Below, in pieces: positions 18,014-26,279 of a stretch of 64,000 bases of DNA. Position 1 is the stretch's first letter. Every line of letters starts with the position of its first letter. Origin of the DNA: Bacteroidia bacterium (GTDB lineage: Bacteria > Bacteroidota > Bacteroidia > AKYH767-A > OLB10); assembly GCA_016788165.1 (NCBI GenBank), contig JAEUTH010000017.1, positions 1 through 64,000 of the forward strand, in the 5' to 3' direction. The position numbers and the translations under genes were made by a program. The notes under the pieces are model-generated. The model made no database searches and was not told the DNA's origin. It saw nothing but the letters and a program-made list of their open reading frames with translations.

Positions 18014-18727
18014 CTAAAAATTTGAAGCATAAATTAAAAACACCGTTGGTTGTTTATGAATATCATGTTTTTGTTTACGCCATTCTTTAATTGTTTTGGT
18101 TTGTATTTTTTCTGATTTTAGTGTGATGTTAGTTGCTAAACATAAATATGTATGTGCATCACACACAGTTAAAATCTCATTTAATAATTGGTTGTTTCTG
18201 TAAGGAGTTTCAATAAAAAGTTGTGTTTGATTTTTGTTTCGCGATTCTTTTTCGATTGATTTTATTTTCTGAATCAGTGCATCTTTTTCACGTGGCAAGT
18301 ATCCTAAAAAACAAAATTGTTGCCCATTCATACCGCTTGCCATTAATGCAAGCAAAATTGAGGAAGGCCCAACTAATGGTTTTACAATAATATTTTTTTC
18401 ATGTGCCTTGGCAACAATTAAAGCTCCCGGATCGGCAACTGCAGGCACACCTGCTTCGCTAATTAAGCCTATTGATTTACCTGCTAAACAGTTTTTAAGC
18501 ATGGGCAGCAAATCCGTATTGTTTTGGTGTTTGTCTAATTCATGGATGATCAATTCTGATTGTGGTTTGGTAATACTGGTTGCTTTTAAAAATTTTCTGG
18601 CACTTTTTTCATTTTCTACAATAAACTCATCCAACGAATTAATAATTTGTAATGCATCACGAGTTAATACTTTTTGTACATCATCATCTCCCAAAGTGCA
18701 TGGTATTAAATATAGTATGGCTGTCAT
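18014..18727 (-). CDS. RsmI-like SAM-dependent methyltransferase (tetrapyrrole methylase fold)
   Basis: 237 residues of the tetrapyrrole (corrin/porphyrin) methylase fold, closest to RsmI, which 2'-O-methylates C1402 of 16S rRNA. Visible motifs: an N-terminal YLIPCTLGDD loop that replaces the usual PTPIGN of RsmI, GLISEAGVPAVADPGA (about residues 91-106), VGPSSILLALMASG (about 119-132), and FIETPYRN. It is shorter than typical RsmI (about 280) and lacks the C-terminal extension. This short form is common in Bacteroidota, and its exact substrate should not be assumed to be C1402. Its start overlaps the stop of the upstream phosphatase gene by 4 bp, which suggests translational coupling. Confidence 0.85.
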   Translation of the reverse strand: MTAILYLIPCTLGDDDVQKVLTRDALQIINSLDEFIVENEKSARKFLKATSITKPQSELIIHELDKHQNNTDLLPMLKNCLAGKSIGLISEAGVPAVADPGALIVAKAHEKNIIVKPLVGPSSILLALMASGMNGQQFCFLGYLPREKDALIQKIKSIEKESRNKNQTQLFIETPYRNNQLLNEILTVCDAHTYLCLATNITLKSEKIQTKTIKEWRKQKHDIHKQPTVFLIYASNF

Positions 18728-19176
18728 TTATTTAATATTTTATTTATTACACGAATACAAGCTTCATCTAAAAGTTGAAACACATAATCAAAGTCTTCAG
18801 TATTACCATAATATGGGTCGGGTACGTGGCTTGTAGTCATTTCTGCAAAGGGTAAGATGGCAAATAAATGATGTAACTTAATTGCTGTAGTGTTTTTAAT
18901 GTCGGCTAAATTTTGATTATCCATAGTAAAGATAAAGTCGTATGTATCTAAAAGTTGCAACTCAATTTTGCTTGCACGTTGCATACTTATATCTACACCA
19001 TGTTTTTTACAACAACAGATACTTCTTACATCAGGTGGCTCGCCTGCATGAAAACCGATGGTACCTGCTGAATCAATTTGCCAATTAAGTTTTTGTTGTT
19101 GGCAGTGTTTTTTCATTAAACCTTCGGCAATGGGCGAACGACAAATATTACCCAAACAAACCATTAATATTTTCAT
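18724..19176 (-). CDS. Low-molecular-weight protein-tyrosine phosphatase
   Basis: 150 residues, the normal length. The active-site loop C7-LGNIC-R13-S at the N-terminus is the CX5R(S/T) motif, and the general-acid loop VPDPYYG is present near residue 117. It removes phosphate from phosphotyrosine (or low-molecular-weight aryl phosphates) in the cytoplasm. No tyrosine kinase (Wzc-like) or capsule gene is nearby. It is the first gene of a minus-strand operon with the RsmI-like gene, behind the dnaA terminator. Confidence 0.92.
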   Translation of the reverse strand: MKILMVCLGNICRSPIAEGLMKKHCQQQKLNWQIDSAGTIGFHAGEPPDVRSICCCKKHGVDISMQRASKIELQLLDTYDFIFTMDNQNLADIKNTTAIKLHHLFAILPFAEMTTSHVPDPYYGNTEDFDYVFQLLDEACIRVINKILNK

Positions 19177-19190
19177 GTTTAATTAAAATA

Positions 19191-19226
19191 AAAAAGTCTG
19201 AAATCAATTTTGATTTCAGACTTTTT
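19191..19226. terminator. Bidirectional-looking terminator downstream of dnaA
   Basis: A perfect 16-bp inverted repeat (19191-19206 and 19211-19226) with loop ATTT. The stem ends in A5/T5, and on the minus strand it is followed by further T-rich sequence. It lies 20 bp past the dnaA stop and separates dnaA from the phosphatase operon. Confidence 0.85.
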
Positions 19227-19246
19227 GTGGTGGACATAATTCAAAT

Positions 19247-20683
19247 TTATTTCACATTTACGTTAATCAGTTTTTGCAAATCCTGTACTTGTGCTTTAAA
19301 TTTTTTATCGGTTTCGATTAAGTTATTTACCGTACGGCAAGCATGCAATACCGTTGCATGGTCTTTACCTCCGCAATGCATACCAATGTTTGATAATGAT
19401 GATTTTGTAAGACTTTTTGAGAAGTACATAGCCAACTGACGTGCCTGAACCACTTCACGTTTACGTGTTTTTGATTTTAATGTTTCAAGCGTTAAATCGA
19501 AATAATCACACACTACTTTCTGAATGTAGTCAATAGAAATTTCATGCGAGTTGTTTTTAACAAACTTGTCAATCATCTGCTTGGCTAAATCAAGTGTAAT
19601 TGATTTTTTGTTTAATGATGCTTGTGCAATTATTGAGATTAAAGCACCTTCTAACTCACGTATATTACTGGTTATGCTGTAAGCAATGTATTCTGTTATT
19701 TCATTTGGCAACTCAATACCATCCTGATACATTTTCTTTTTTAATATGGCAATTCTTGTTTCTAAATCGGGCGCTTGCAAATCGGCACTTAAGCCCCATT
19801 TAAATCTGCTTAACAAGCGTTGTTCCATACCTTGCAAATCAACTGGTGCTTTATCGCTTGTAAGTATCAGTTGTTTGTTGTTTTGATGCAACAGGTTAAA
19901 TATTTGGAAGAAAACATCCTGTGTACGTTCCTTACCTGCAAAGAATTGAATATCATCAATAATTAAAACATCAACCATTTGATAAAAATGAACAAAATCA
20001 TTGGTCGAATTATTTTTTACAGAATCAATAAATTGATGTATGAATCTATCGCTGGGAACATATAAAACCGTTTTATCCGGGAAATTGTTTTTTATTTCAA
20101 TACCTATTGAATGAATTAAGTGGGTTTTACCTAAACCCACCGCTCCATAAATTAGTAATGGATTAAATGAAGTGCCGCCTGGTTTTTTAGCTACTGCAAA
20201 ACCTGCCGAGCGTGCTAAACGATTGCAATCGCCTTCTACAAAATTTTCGATAGTGTAAGAAGGGTTCAGTTGCGAATCAATTTCTATTTTCTTTAAACCC
20301 GGTATAACAAATGGATTAGGTATTGACGCACTGGTTAACGTACCCGGTACCGATAAGTTTGGATTTTTTAAACTACTGTTCGAACGGCCCGGAAATTTTA
20401 CAGTATAAGGTTGCGCATTGTTTGATGGCGTTTCCATTACAATGCTATACTCTAAACGACCGGTGTTGCCTAATTCCTTTTTTACGGTTTTGCGTAGTAA
20501 ATCTAAATAATGTTCTTCTAACCACTCATATACAAACTGACTGGGTACTTCAATTGTTAGAACACTGTTTTCTAATTTAATTGCTTTAATTGGTTCGAAC
20601 CAGGTTTTAAAATTTTGCGGACTTACGTTATCGCGGATAACTTTTATGCAATTCTCCCAAACTGTTGCAAAATTTTTACTCAT
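19247..20683 (-). CDS. dnaA: Chromosomal replication initiator DnaA
   Basis: 478 residues from MSKNFATVW. Domain I (about 1-85), a variable linker, the AAA+ domain with Walker A GAVGLGKTH and Walker B LIIDDIQFF, and the C-terminal box-binding helix-turn-helix domain with GGKDHATVLHAC. It binds DnaA boxes and melts the origin. An in-frame ATG at 20755 would add 24 residues, but I reject it: the longer leader has no family match and the putative -7 element (20753-20760) overlaps it. No dnaN, gyrB or rpmH is adjacent, so this need not be the origin. Confidence 0.97.
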   Translation of the reverse strand: MSKNFATVWENCIKVIRDNVSPQNFKTWFEPIKAIKLENSVLTIEVPSQFVYEWLEEHYLDLLRKTVKKELGNTGRLEYSIVMETPSNNAQPYTVKFPGRSNSSLKNPNLSVPGTLTSASIPNPFVIPGLKKIEIDSQLNPSYTIENFVEGDCNRLARSAGFAVAKKPGGTSFNPLLIYGAVGLGKTHLIHSIGIEIKNNFPDKTVLYVPSDRFIHQFIDSVKNNSTNDFVHFYQMVDVLIIDDIQFFAGKERTQDVFFQIFNLLHQNNKQLILTSDKAPVDLQGMEQRLLSRFKWGLSADLQAPDLETRIAILKKKMYQDGIELPNEITEYIAYSITSNIRELEGALISIIAQASLNKKSITLDLAKQMIDKFVKNNSHEISIDYIQKVVCDYFDLTLETLKSKTRKREVVQARQLAMYFSKSLTKSSLSNIGMHCGGKDHATVLHACRTVNNLIETDKKFKAQVQDLQKLINVNVK

Positions 20684-20752
20684 GTTAAAAGTGGGTTGTT
20701 GAAGGTTTAGTTTATAATTTATTGATGATTTCTTAGTCGAAAAATAACGTTG

Positions 20753-20760
20753 CAAATATA
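20753..20760 (-). promoter_or_regulatory. Candidate -7 element of the dnaA promoter
   Basis: TATATTTG on the minus strand fits TAnnTTTG exactly. It would place the transcript start near 20746 and give a 5' leader of about 60 bases before the chosen start codon. I see no TTG at the usual -33 spacing. That position is occupied by the inverted repeat at 20775-20809. Confidence 0.5.
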
Positions 20761-20774
20761 ATTGTGGCCTTTAC

Positions 20775-20809
20775 TTTTTGAAATTTTTTGTGAGAAAAAA
20801 TTTCAAAAA
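20775..20809. promoter_or_regulatory. Perfect 15-bp inverted repeat at the dnaA promoter
   Basis: The arms 20775-20789 (TTTTTGAAATTTTTT) and 20795-20809 are exact reverse complements around the 5-base centre GTGAG. The repeat covers roughly -28 to -62 relative to the inferred dnaA start, so it could be an operator. A terminator for 21012-21944 is unlikely because that gene reads toward it from 200 bp away and the stem has no G/C pairs beyond one. Confidence 0.5.
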
Positions 20810-21011
20810 ATTTTTGTGAATCTGTTGGTTGAATTGTTTTTTTTTCAGTGCTAAAAATATTAACGCTATTTTTTTTTATATGTGATTTAATTTATTTAAA
20901 AGCCAACTTTTATTTTTCGTAATTGTAAAGTGTATTAAGGCGTTTGTTGGTTGTTTGGAGTTGATGCTTTATAAAGCGCAATAAATATAAATAGATAATT
21001 AAAAGAAGCAA

Positions 21012-21944
21012 TTATATTTTTTGTGTGGCACTTACTTCATAATTCAATGCAGTAGCAGTTTTTTGTTTCAGGCGTTTTTCTAAATAAAAGTCTATACGGC
21101 CCAATTTTATTCCACCCCATCCAACTTGGGCTACTAAAACCTCCTGGTTAAATCTATTAAAGTACTTATATGGAGTTTGTATAAAGGTATGTGTGTGCGC
21201 GCCAATTATTAAATCAATATTGGCCGATTCTTTTGCCAGCACTTCATCACTTACTTTGCCGTCAGGGTATTTATAACCCAAATGCGATAAACAAATAATT
21301 AAATCGCAGTGCTGTGTTTTTTTTAAATAGTGTGCTTGTTTTGCTGCGCTTTCAATAGGGTTGTAATAAATAGTTGCTCCATATAGTTTATCGGGTACCA
21401 AGCCTTTTAATTCAATACCCATTCCGAAAACGCCAATTCTGATTCCATCTTTTTCAAAAATTTTATGGGGCAATGTTTTACCTTCCATTGCAGTATTCTT
21501 AAAATCATAATTCGAATTTATTAGTGGAAAATTTGCATGTATCAATTGTTTAGCCAATGCATCAATGCCGTTATCAAAATCGTGGTTACCAATAGTACCG
21601 GCATCATATCCCAACAAAGACATGAGTTTAATTTCTACCTCGCCACCAAACATATTATAATAAGGCGTGCCTTGAAACATATCACCGGCATCGAGCAGTA
21701 GTACATTGCGTTCGGTATTTCTTATTTGATGTATGATAGCTGCACGTTGTGCAACACCACCTTTACCTGCAAACTTTGGGTCATTATCCGGAAATGGATC
21801 AACACGGCTGTGAACATCGTTGGTGTGTAGTATGGTAATTTTTACAATGTCTCTTTTTGCAAATGCTTGCAATGGGAAAGCTCCCATACTGAGTAAGGCA
21901 GTACCTGCCGAAAATTGTTTTAAAAAATTTCTTCTGTTACTCAT
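21012..21944 (-). CDS. Tat-exported metallophosphatase, catalytic half of a split 5'-nucleotidase
   Basis: 310 residues of the calcineurin-like phosphoesterase domain of UshA/YfkN-type 5'-nucleotidases. The N-terminus SNRRNFLKQ with a following hydrophobic stretch is a twin-arginine signal, as expected for a protein that folds with its metals before export. Metal motifs: LHTNDVHSR (about 37-45), GDMF, GNHDFDNG, and the C-terminal HTHT. The substrate-binding C-terminal domain of the full-length family is absent here and is encoded by the gene just upstream, whose stop overlaps this start by 8 bp. Together they probably hydrolyse nucleotides or related phosphoesters outside the cytoplasm. Confidence 0.9.
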   Translation of the reverse strand: MSNRRNFLKQFSAGTALLSMGAFPLQAFAKRDIVKITILHTNDVHSRVDPFPDNDPKFAGKGGVAQRAAIIHQIRNTERNVLLLDAGDMFQGTPYYNMFGGEVEIKLMSLLGYDAGTIGNHDFDNGIDALAKQLIHANFPLINSNYDFKNTAMEGKTLPHKIFEKDGIRIGVFGMGIELKGLVPDKLYGATIYYNPIESAAKQAHYLKKTQHCDLIICLSHLGYKYPDGKVSDEVLAKESANIDLIIGAHTHTFIQTPYKYFNRFNQEVLVAQVGWGGIKLGRIDFYLEKRLKQKTATALNYEVSATQKI

Positions 21945-22665
21945 AACTTATTCTGTTATCTAATTTCGGAAATACTTTAATGCCTGATTTTTCCTGTTGC
22001 CTAAATTCATCAACAATCAAATTGCGTAACAACAGGTTCAGGTTTTGTCTTTGATTAACCATACGCAACATTTCCAATTTGTCGCCACCGTTTGCTAAAT
22101 AGTCGCTGGTTAATAAATTATAAGTTTTGCTTTCATCCATTTTTTGATTGCCAATCATAACCTGATAGGGAAGTTTGTTTTTTATAATTATTCGTATGCC
22201 TGCAACCGGTACACCTCCTTTGTCTATGATAAATTGAATGAGCTCTTTTGTTTGTGCACCTGATAATGTAAGTAAAACTACTTCGTTGTCAAATGGCATT
22301 AAGCTATAAACATTACCCATAGTAATTTCGCCAAAAGGTAGAGCGCTTCGTAAACCTCCGTTATTTAAAAAAACAAAATCAATGGGCGTAGTAGTGTGCT
22401 TTTTAGCTTGATTTAAAATAGCATCAGCCACAAAATTTCCCAATGTACTTTCAGGAATATTTTTTTCCATTACCGTTTGGCTGTGGCCAATTACTTCATT
22501 CATAATTGCATCCATTTTTGTTTTATAAGGTGCAATCACAATTTGTGTATTACTATCAATATTTACCTTGGTAATTTCATACTGTTGCAGTTCCTTTTTT
22601 ACAACCACAGAAGTTGGCTTACATGAAACAATTGCAAGTAGCAGTATGAAAATAAAACGGGCCAT
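21937..22665 (-). CDS. 5'-nucleotidase C-terminal domain lipoprotein
   Basis: 242 residues from MARFIFILLLAIVSCKP, a lipoprotein signal with lipobox IVSC. A longer frame starting at 22698 would put 11 extra residues before the signal and is less likely. The remainder is a 5_nucleotid_C domain: ESTLGNFVADAIL, FLNNGGLRSALPFGEIT and TSDYLANGGDKLEM are the family motifs for nucleotide binding. It lacks any metal-binding phosphatase domain. It overlaps the downstream metallophosphatase gene by 8 bp, so the two halves are made together. Confidence 0.9.
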   Translation of the reverse strand: MARFIFILLLAIVSCKPTSVVVKKELQQYEITKVNIDSNTQIVIAPYKTKMDAIMNEVIGHSQTVMEKNIPESTLGNFVADAILNQAKKHTTTPIDFVFLNNGGLRSALPFGEITMGNVYSLMPFDNEVVLLTLSGAQTKELIQFIIDKGGVPVAGIRIIIKNKLPYQVMIGNQKMDESKTYNLLTSDYLANGGDKLEMLRMVNQRQNLNLLLRNLIVDEFRQQEKSGIKVFPKLDNRISYE

Positions 22666-22674
22666 TATGATTTT

Positions 22675-22701
22675 AATTTGTGTGAGCAAGCTACACAAAT
22701 T
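22675..22701. promoter_or_regulatory. Inverted repeat between nucleotidase and thioesterase genes
   Basis: AATTTGTGT-g-AGC-aa-GCT-ACACAAATT: arms of 12 bases with one unpaired G. It lies 10 bp upstream of the nucleotidase lipoprotein start and 66 bp upstream of the divergent thioesterase start. It could be an operator for one or both genes, or a 5'-leader hairpin. Confidence 0.4.
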
Positions 22702-22767
22702 GCCATAAGAATGATGTTAAAAATTATTCGAATTGTTTTATTGTTGCAGTAAATTAAACTGAAATAT

Positions 22768-23178
22768 ATGTTACAATTTACGAATAAGATTAGAGTACGG
22801 TATGCCGAAACAGATAAAATGGGATTTGTGTATTATGGAAATTATGCAACATATTTTGAGGTGGCTCGTGTTGAGTTTTTGCGAAGCATGGGGCTTTCGT
22901 ATAAGTCAGTGGAAGATAGTGGTATTATAATGCCGGTTTTGGAGTTCGGCATTAAGTATTTTAAGCCTGCTTATTATGATGATGAATTATTAATAAAGAC
23001 AACTATTAAAGAAATGCCTGCAATGCGGTTAACTTTTTATCATGAGACATTTAATCAAAATGATATTTGTTTAAACAAAGCCCATGTAACATTGGCAATA
23101 GTTAATAGCAAAACGGGCAAACCATGTCATGCGCCAAATTATTTTGTTGATGCATTGAAAAGTAATTGGCATGATTAA
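22768..23178 (+). CDS. Acyl-CoA thioesterase, YbgC/FadM (4HBT) family
   Basis: 136-residue hot-dog-fold thioesterase. The motif YAETDKMGFVYYGNYATYFE (about residues 13-32) is the 4-hydroxybenzoyl-CoA thioesterase signature with the catalytic Asp16. It hydrolyses acyl-CoA or acyl-ACP thioesters in the cytoplasm; the chain length cannot be predicted. It stands alone, and its stop codon overlaps the convergent YigZ gene by 4 bp. Confidence 0.92.
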   Translation: MLQFTNKIRVRYAETDKMGFVYYGNYATYFEVARVEFLRSMGLSYKSVEDSGIIMPVLEFGIKYFKPAYYDDELLIKTTIKEMPAMRLTFYHETFNQNDICLNKAHVTLAIVNSKTGKPCHAPNYFVDALKSNWHD

Positions 23179-23789
23179 TTTATAAAACGAATGTTTCCTT
23201 TTAATGGGTATTCGTTTAACAATTTCGAAATCAGATTTTGTGCATGTGTTTTAGTAACCACAAAAGTTAGTATGCAATGCTCATTTTGTTGGATGGAAAT
23301 AATTTTAGCCTGATGTTGTTTTAATAAATTTTGTATGATATGCATCCATTCAAAATCAAATTTAACTGTGTGTTGTTCTGTAATTTCATGAGTCGAAATT
23401 CCGGCCAAATGGATAGCCATTTCTGTAGCCGATTTATAAGCGTTAATTAAACCGGGTACGCCTAACAATGTACCGCCAAAATAACGTGTTACAACGCATG
23501 CACATTGCGTTACATCGGCACTTAATAAAGCATTTAAAATAGGTTTGCCTGCACTTCCTGCCGGTTCGCCATCATCGCTTGTTTTGTAAACACTTCGATT
23601 GGTGGTTAAGCGCAATCCATAGCAATGATGGTTTGCTTTAGGGTGTTGTTGTTTGATTTGTAGCAAATGATTTTTAAAGTCATTTTCGGTTTCGATAGTA
23701 AAAATATGCGCAATAAATTTACTGCCTTTAATTCTGAATATGGCTTCGGCCGTAGCATTTATCGTATTATAGGTTGCTTCAAACAACAT
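23175..23789 (-). CDS. YigZ/IMPACT family protein
   Basis: 204 residues. The N-terminal UPF0029 (IMPACT) domain has the signature HHCYGLR and SDDGEPAGSAGKPIL (about residues 76-90), and the C-terminal half is the small DUF1949-type ferredoxin-like domain. The family is linked to translation control in eukaryotes, but the bacterial role is unsettled. It is the last gene of a likely minus-strand operon, 19 bp after the Usp gene. Confidence 0.9.
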   Translation of the reverse strand: MLFEATYNTINATAEAIFRIKGSKFIAHIFTIETENDFKNHLLQIKQQHPKANHHCYGLRLTTNRSVYKTSDDGEPAGSAGKPILNALLSADVTQCACVVTRYFGGTLLGVPGLINAYKSATEMAIHLAGISTHEITEQHTVKFDFEWMHIIQNLLKQHQAKIISIQQNEHCILTFVVTKTHAQNLISKLLNEYPLKGNIRFIN

Positions 23790-23808
23790 TTATAAATTAT
23801 TTACCTAA

Positions 23809-24246
23809 CTATGATTTACCCGGAATAATGAGTACAGGTTTATTCGAATGGCGAACCACATTTTCGGCAACACTGCCCATAATTAAATGGCTTAAACCGG
23901 TACGGCCATGTGTACCCATTACAATTAAATCGCATTGCCAAACTTTAGCTTGGTTTAAAATTATTTCGCTGGGTACGCCTTCTAAGACATGGCTTTCTAT
24001 TCTTACATCCGTTTTTAATTTTTCATTAATATCTGCAATAAGTTTATTGCCACCCTCAAGCAGGGCACCAACTTCGGTTATGGGATATACCACTGTTTCG
24101 GCACCTATTGCTAATATAGCCGGGTCAACTACGTGTAACATACAAACGGTAGCTTGTAACGTATGTGCAAGTTGGCAAGCTGCTTCAGCAGTTTTAAGTG
24201 CAAACGTACTGTCATCAACAGGCACTAATATTTTTTTGATATTCAT
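23809..24246 (-). CDS. Universal stress protein (UspA family)
   Basis: 145-residue single Usp domain. The ATP-binding motif G-x2-G-x9-G(S/T) is visible as GTHGRTGLSHLIMGS (about residues 112-126), so it should be of the ATP-binding type. Cytoplasmic, dimeric in the family, induced by growth arrest and stress in other bacteria. It is 58 bp downstream of the EamA transporter gene on the same strand. Confidence 0.93.
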   Translation of the reverse strand: MNIKKILVPVDDSTFALKTAEAACQLAHTLQATVCMLHVVDPAILAIGAETVVYPITEVGALLEGGNKLIADINEKLKTDVRIESHVLEGVPSEIILNQAKVWQCDLIVMGTHGRTGLSHLIMGSVAENVVRHSNKPVLIIPGKS

Positions 24247-24304
24247 TTTTTTTGTGTTTAAAGGGTTTAATTAAAACTGTAATTCATTATTCTATTAAAT
24301 AAAA

Positions 24305-25162
24305 TTAGTTAGACAATAATATAATTGCAACAATGGCTAATGCAAAGCCTGCATAGTTTTTTACTTTATATCGTTCTTTAAAAAATAAAATTCCACAGAA
24401 AGCTGCAGTAAGCAATACGCCAATATTAATAATTGCAAACGTAGTAGCGCTTTGTGCTTGCGGATATTGCAACGCTTTGATTACAAAATAAATTGAAAAG
24501 TAATTTACAGTGCCTAAAACAATTCCTCCGATAGCATTTTTTAGCGCCACTTCTTTTTTTGCTATTAAAAAATCATAAGTAAGCTTAATAAAACCAATAG
24601 CTGCAGCCGAACCAAAAAGCAATGCAATAAAAATGTTCTCGTTTGCTGCATCAATCCAATGTACTTGTGCAAATTTAATTGACGTATCAACCAAACCACT
24701 GCCAACAAAGTAAACAATCATAAGTAATGCACCTTGCCAGGTTACTTTTTTGTTTGAGCCTTGGCTGTTGGTTAAATAAACGGCAATTAAAGCTAAGGCA
24801 ACACCTATTGCATTGTAGGTGTTTAGGTTTTCATTATATAAGTATAAGCCGGCAAGTACGGGTATAATAACACTCATTTTACTTATTACCGATGCTGTTG
24901 CAACACCTACGGTGCGTGTAACCATTGCCAGGATGTAAAATATACATATAAACAACAAACCAATTGGCAGGCAATAGGGTAGTAGTTTTAAAATGGGTTG
25001 TAGTTCAATTGTTTGGGGAGTTAAAATAAAAGCACAAATACTTGCAGTAAGATAATTAAATACAATGGCTTGAAATGAATCAATTTTAAACGGGTTGAAT
25101 AATCTGATTACAATAAAAAGTAGGGCAACAAATAGTATAGAGAGCGGTATATAGTAATTCAT
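24305..25162 (-). CDS. EamA/DMT-family membrane transporter
   Basis: 285 residues with about ten hydrophobic segments, in two repeats of an EamA-type unit (start to about 140, then about 150 to the end). The second half has the typical FAIINIGVLLTAAFCGILFF and a short basic KERYK loop. The substrate is unknown; family members export amino acids and other metabolites. Its start codon overlaps the ribD stop by one base, so it may serve riboflavin metabolism, but co-transcription alone does not show that. Confidence 0.85.
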   Translation of the reverse strand: MNYYIPLSILFVALLFIVIRLFNPFKIDSFQAIVFNYLTASICAFILTPQTIELQPILKLLPYCLPIGLLFICIFYILAMVTRTVGVATASVISKMSVIIPVLAGLYLYNENLNTYNAIGVALALIAVYLTNSQGSNKKVTWQGALLMIVYFVGSGLVDTSIKFAQVHWIDAANENIFIALLFGSAAAIGFIKLTYDFLIAKKEVALKNAIGGIVLGTVNYFSIYFVIKALQYPQAQSATTFAIINIGVLLTAAFCGILFFKERYKVKNYAGFALAIVAIILLSN

Positions 25163-26205
25163 TAATTAGTTGTATGGTTGTAATAGGTGTAAACTTTATT
25201 ATCTTTTAAATCCAGTTTGGTATTGGCTTTTGCTAATAAAATGGGTGCTTTTAAGCCTTCTTTCATTTTATTATTTGAAACAACTATGCGTGCTTCGTCC
25301 CACAAATTATTATCAATAAACCATTGATGTGTTGCTGCTCCACCTTCGATTATAACCGATTGAAGTTGGTTCTTATATAAATAACTTAAAACATCATACC
25401 ATGGTTGTGTTTTAATTTTTTGATAAGATAAATTGTTAACTGTTGTTTCTTTTTGATTATTAAATATTACAGTTGGCGCATTATCGGATAGTATGTGATA
25501 GGCAGCCGGAATTTGTAGTTGTTTGTCTATAACAATCCGTAACGGATTTTTGCCTTGATGGTATCTGACATTTAATTTCGGATTGTCATACATAGCTGTT
25601 TTAAAACCTACTGCAATGGCGCTTTCCTGCATGCGCCAAAGATGTGACAAGCGCTGTGCATATGCATTGCTAATTTGATCGGGTAATTCGTATTGCAAAC
25701 TGTTTTTATTTCGCGCAATAAATCCATCGGCAGTCATTGCCCATTTTAAAATAACATAAGGTCGGTTTTTGGTGTTAAAGGTTACAAATCGTCTGTTTAA
25801 AAAAAGCGCTTCGTTTTGTAGCACACCGGTAGTAACATTTACTCCGACTTCGGTTAGCATTTTAATGCCTTTGCCATTTACTGCAGCAAAAGGATCGGTG
25901 GTTGCTATTACAACGTTTTTTATACCCGAATTAATTATCAATTGTGCACAAGGGGGTGTTTTTCCATAATGAGCACAGGGTTCTAAATTTACATAGAGCG
26001 TAGTTTTTGATGCATCAAAGTTTTGAGGTGCATTTGCAATGGCATTTACTTCGGCATGCGCTTTACCGTATTGTTGGTGATAGCCTTCGGCAATAATTTT
26101 ATTGTCACAAACCAAAATACATCCTACCATTGGATTGGGTGCCACATGGCCTAAGCCTAACGTTGCCAATTGCAAACAACGTTGCATAAAAAGCGGTTGT
26201 ATCAT
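25162..26205 (-). CDS. ribD: Bifunctional riboflavin biosynthesis protein RibD
   Basis: 347 residues. The N-terminal deaminase domain has the zinc ligands His50 (HAEVNA, with Glu52 as proton shuttle), Cys77 and Cys86 (PCAHYGKTPPC). The C-terminal domain (about 150-347) is the 5-amino-6-(5-phosphoribosylamino)uracil reductase, opening with RPYVILKWAMTADG and ending with IIEGGAATHQWFI. It carries out the second and third steps of riboflavin synthesis from GTP. No other rib genes are present. A -7 motif (TACATTTG, 26218-26211) sits only 5 bases from this ATG, so the mRNA may be leaderless, or translation may begin at Met7 (26187). Confidence 0.95.
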   Translation of the reverse strand: MIQPLFMQRCLQLATLGLGHVAPNPMVGCILVCDNKIIAEGYHQQYGKAHAEVNAIANAPQNFDASKTTLYVNLEPCAHYGKTPPCAQLIINSGIKNVVIATTDPFAAVNGKGIKMLTEVGVNVTTGVLQNEALFLNRRFVTFNTKNRPYVILKWAMTADGFIARNKNSLQYELPDQISNAYAQRLSHLWRMQESAIAVGFKTAMYDNPKLNVRYHQGKNPLRIVIDKQLQIPAAYHILSDNAPTVIFNNQKETTVNNLSYQKIKTQPWYDVLSYLYKNQLQSVIIEGGAATHQWFIDNNLWDEARIVVSNNKMKEGLKAPILLAKANTKLDLKDNKVYTYYNHTTN

Positions 26206-26210
26206 AACGC

Positions 26211-26218
26211 CAAATGTA
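26211..26218 (-). promoter_or_regulatory. Candidate -7 element of the ribD operon
   Basis: TACATTTG on the minus strand matches TAnnTTTG. The predicted transcript start falls at or just before the ribD ATG. No clear TTG at -33. A single short motif in AT-rich DNA can arise by chance. Confidence 0.35.
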
Positions 26219-26279
26219 ACATTGCTGCTTAAAAATTGTAGTTTACTTTATTATTTTGCGTTTGAAACATGGGCGACTT

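Noticed and set aside
20590-20603. tRNA-like TTCGAA arm
   Set aside because: It lies within dnaA coding sequence and no cloverleaf can be drawn around it.
20323-20755. Longer dnaA start at 20755
   Set aside because: The additional 24 residues have no family match, and a -7 promoter motif at 20753-20760 overlaps the start. MSKNFATVW at 20683 fits other DnaA N-termini.
20756-21011. Replication origin beside dnaA
   Set aside because: The region is very AT-rich, but I find no TTATCCACA-type DnaA boxes and no dnaN or gyrB neighbours. In Bacteroidota dnaA is often not at the origin.
26256-26279. TTG start for prmC
   Set aside because: An ATG 24 bases downstream gives the usual family N-terminus, and no ribosome binding site favours the TTG.
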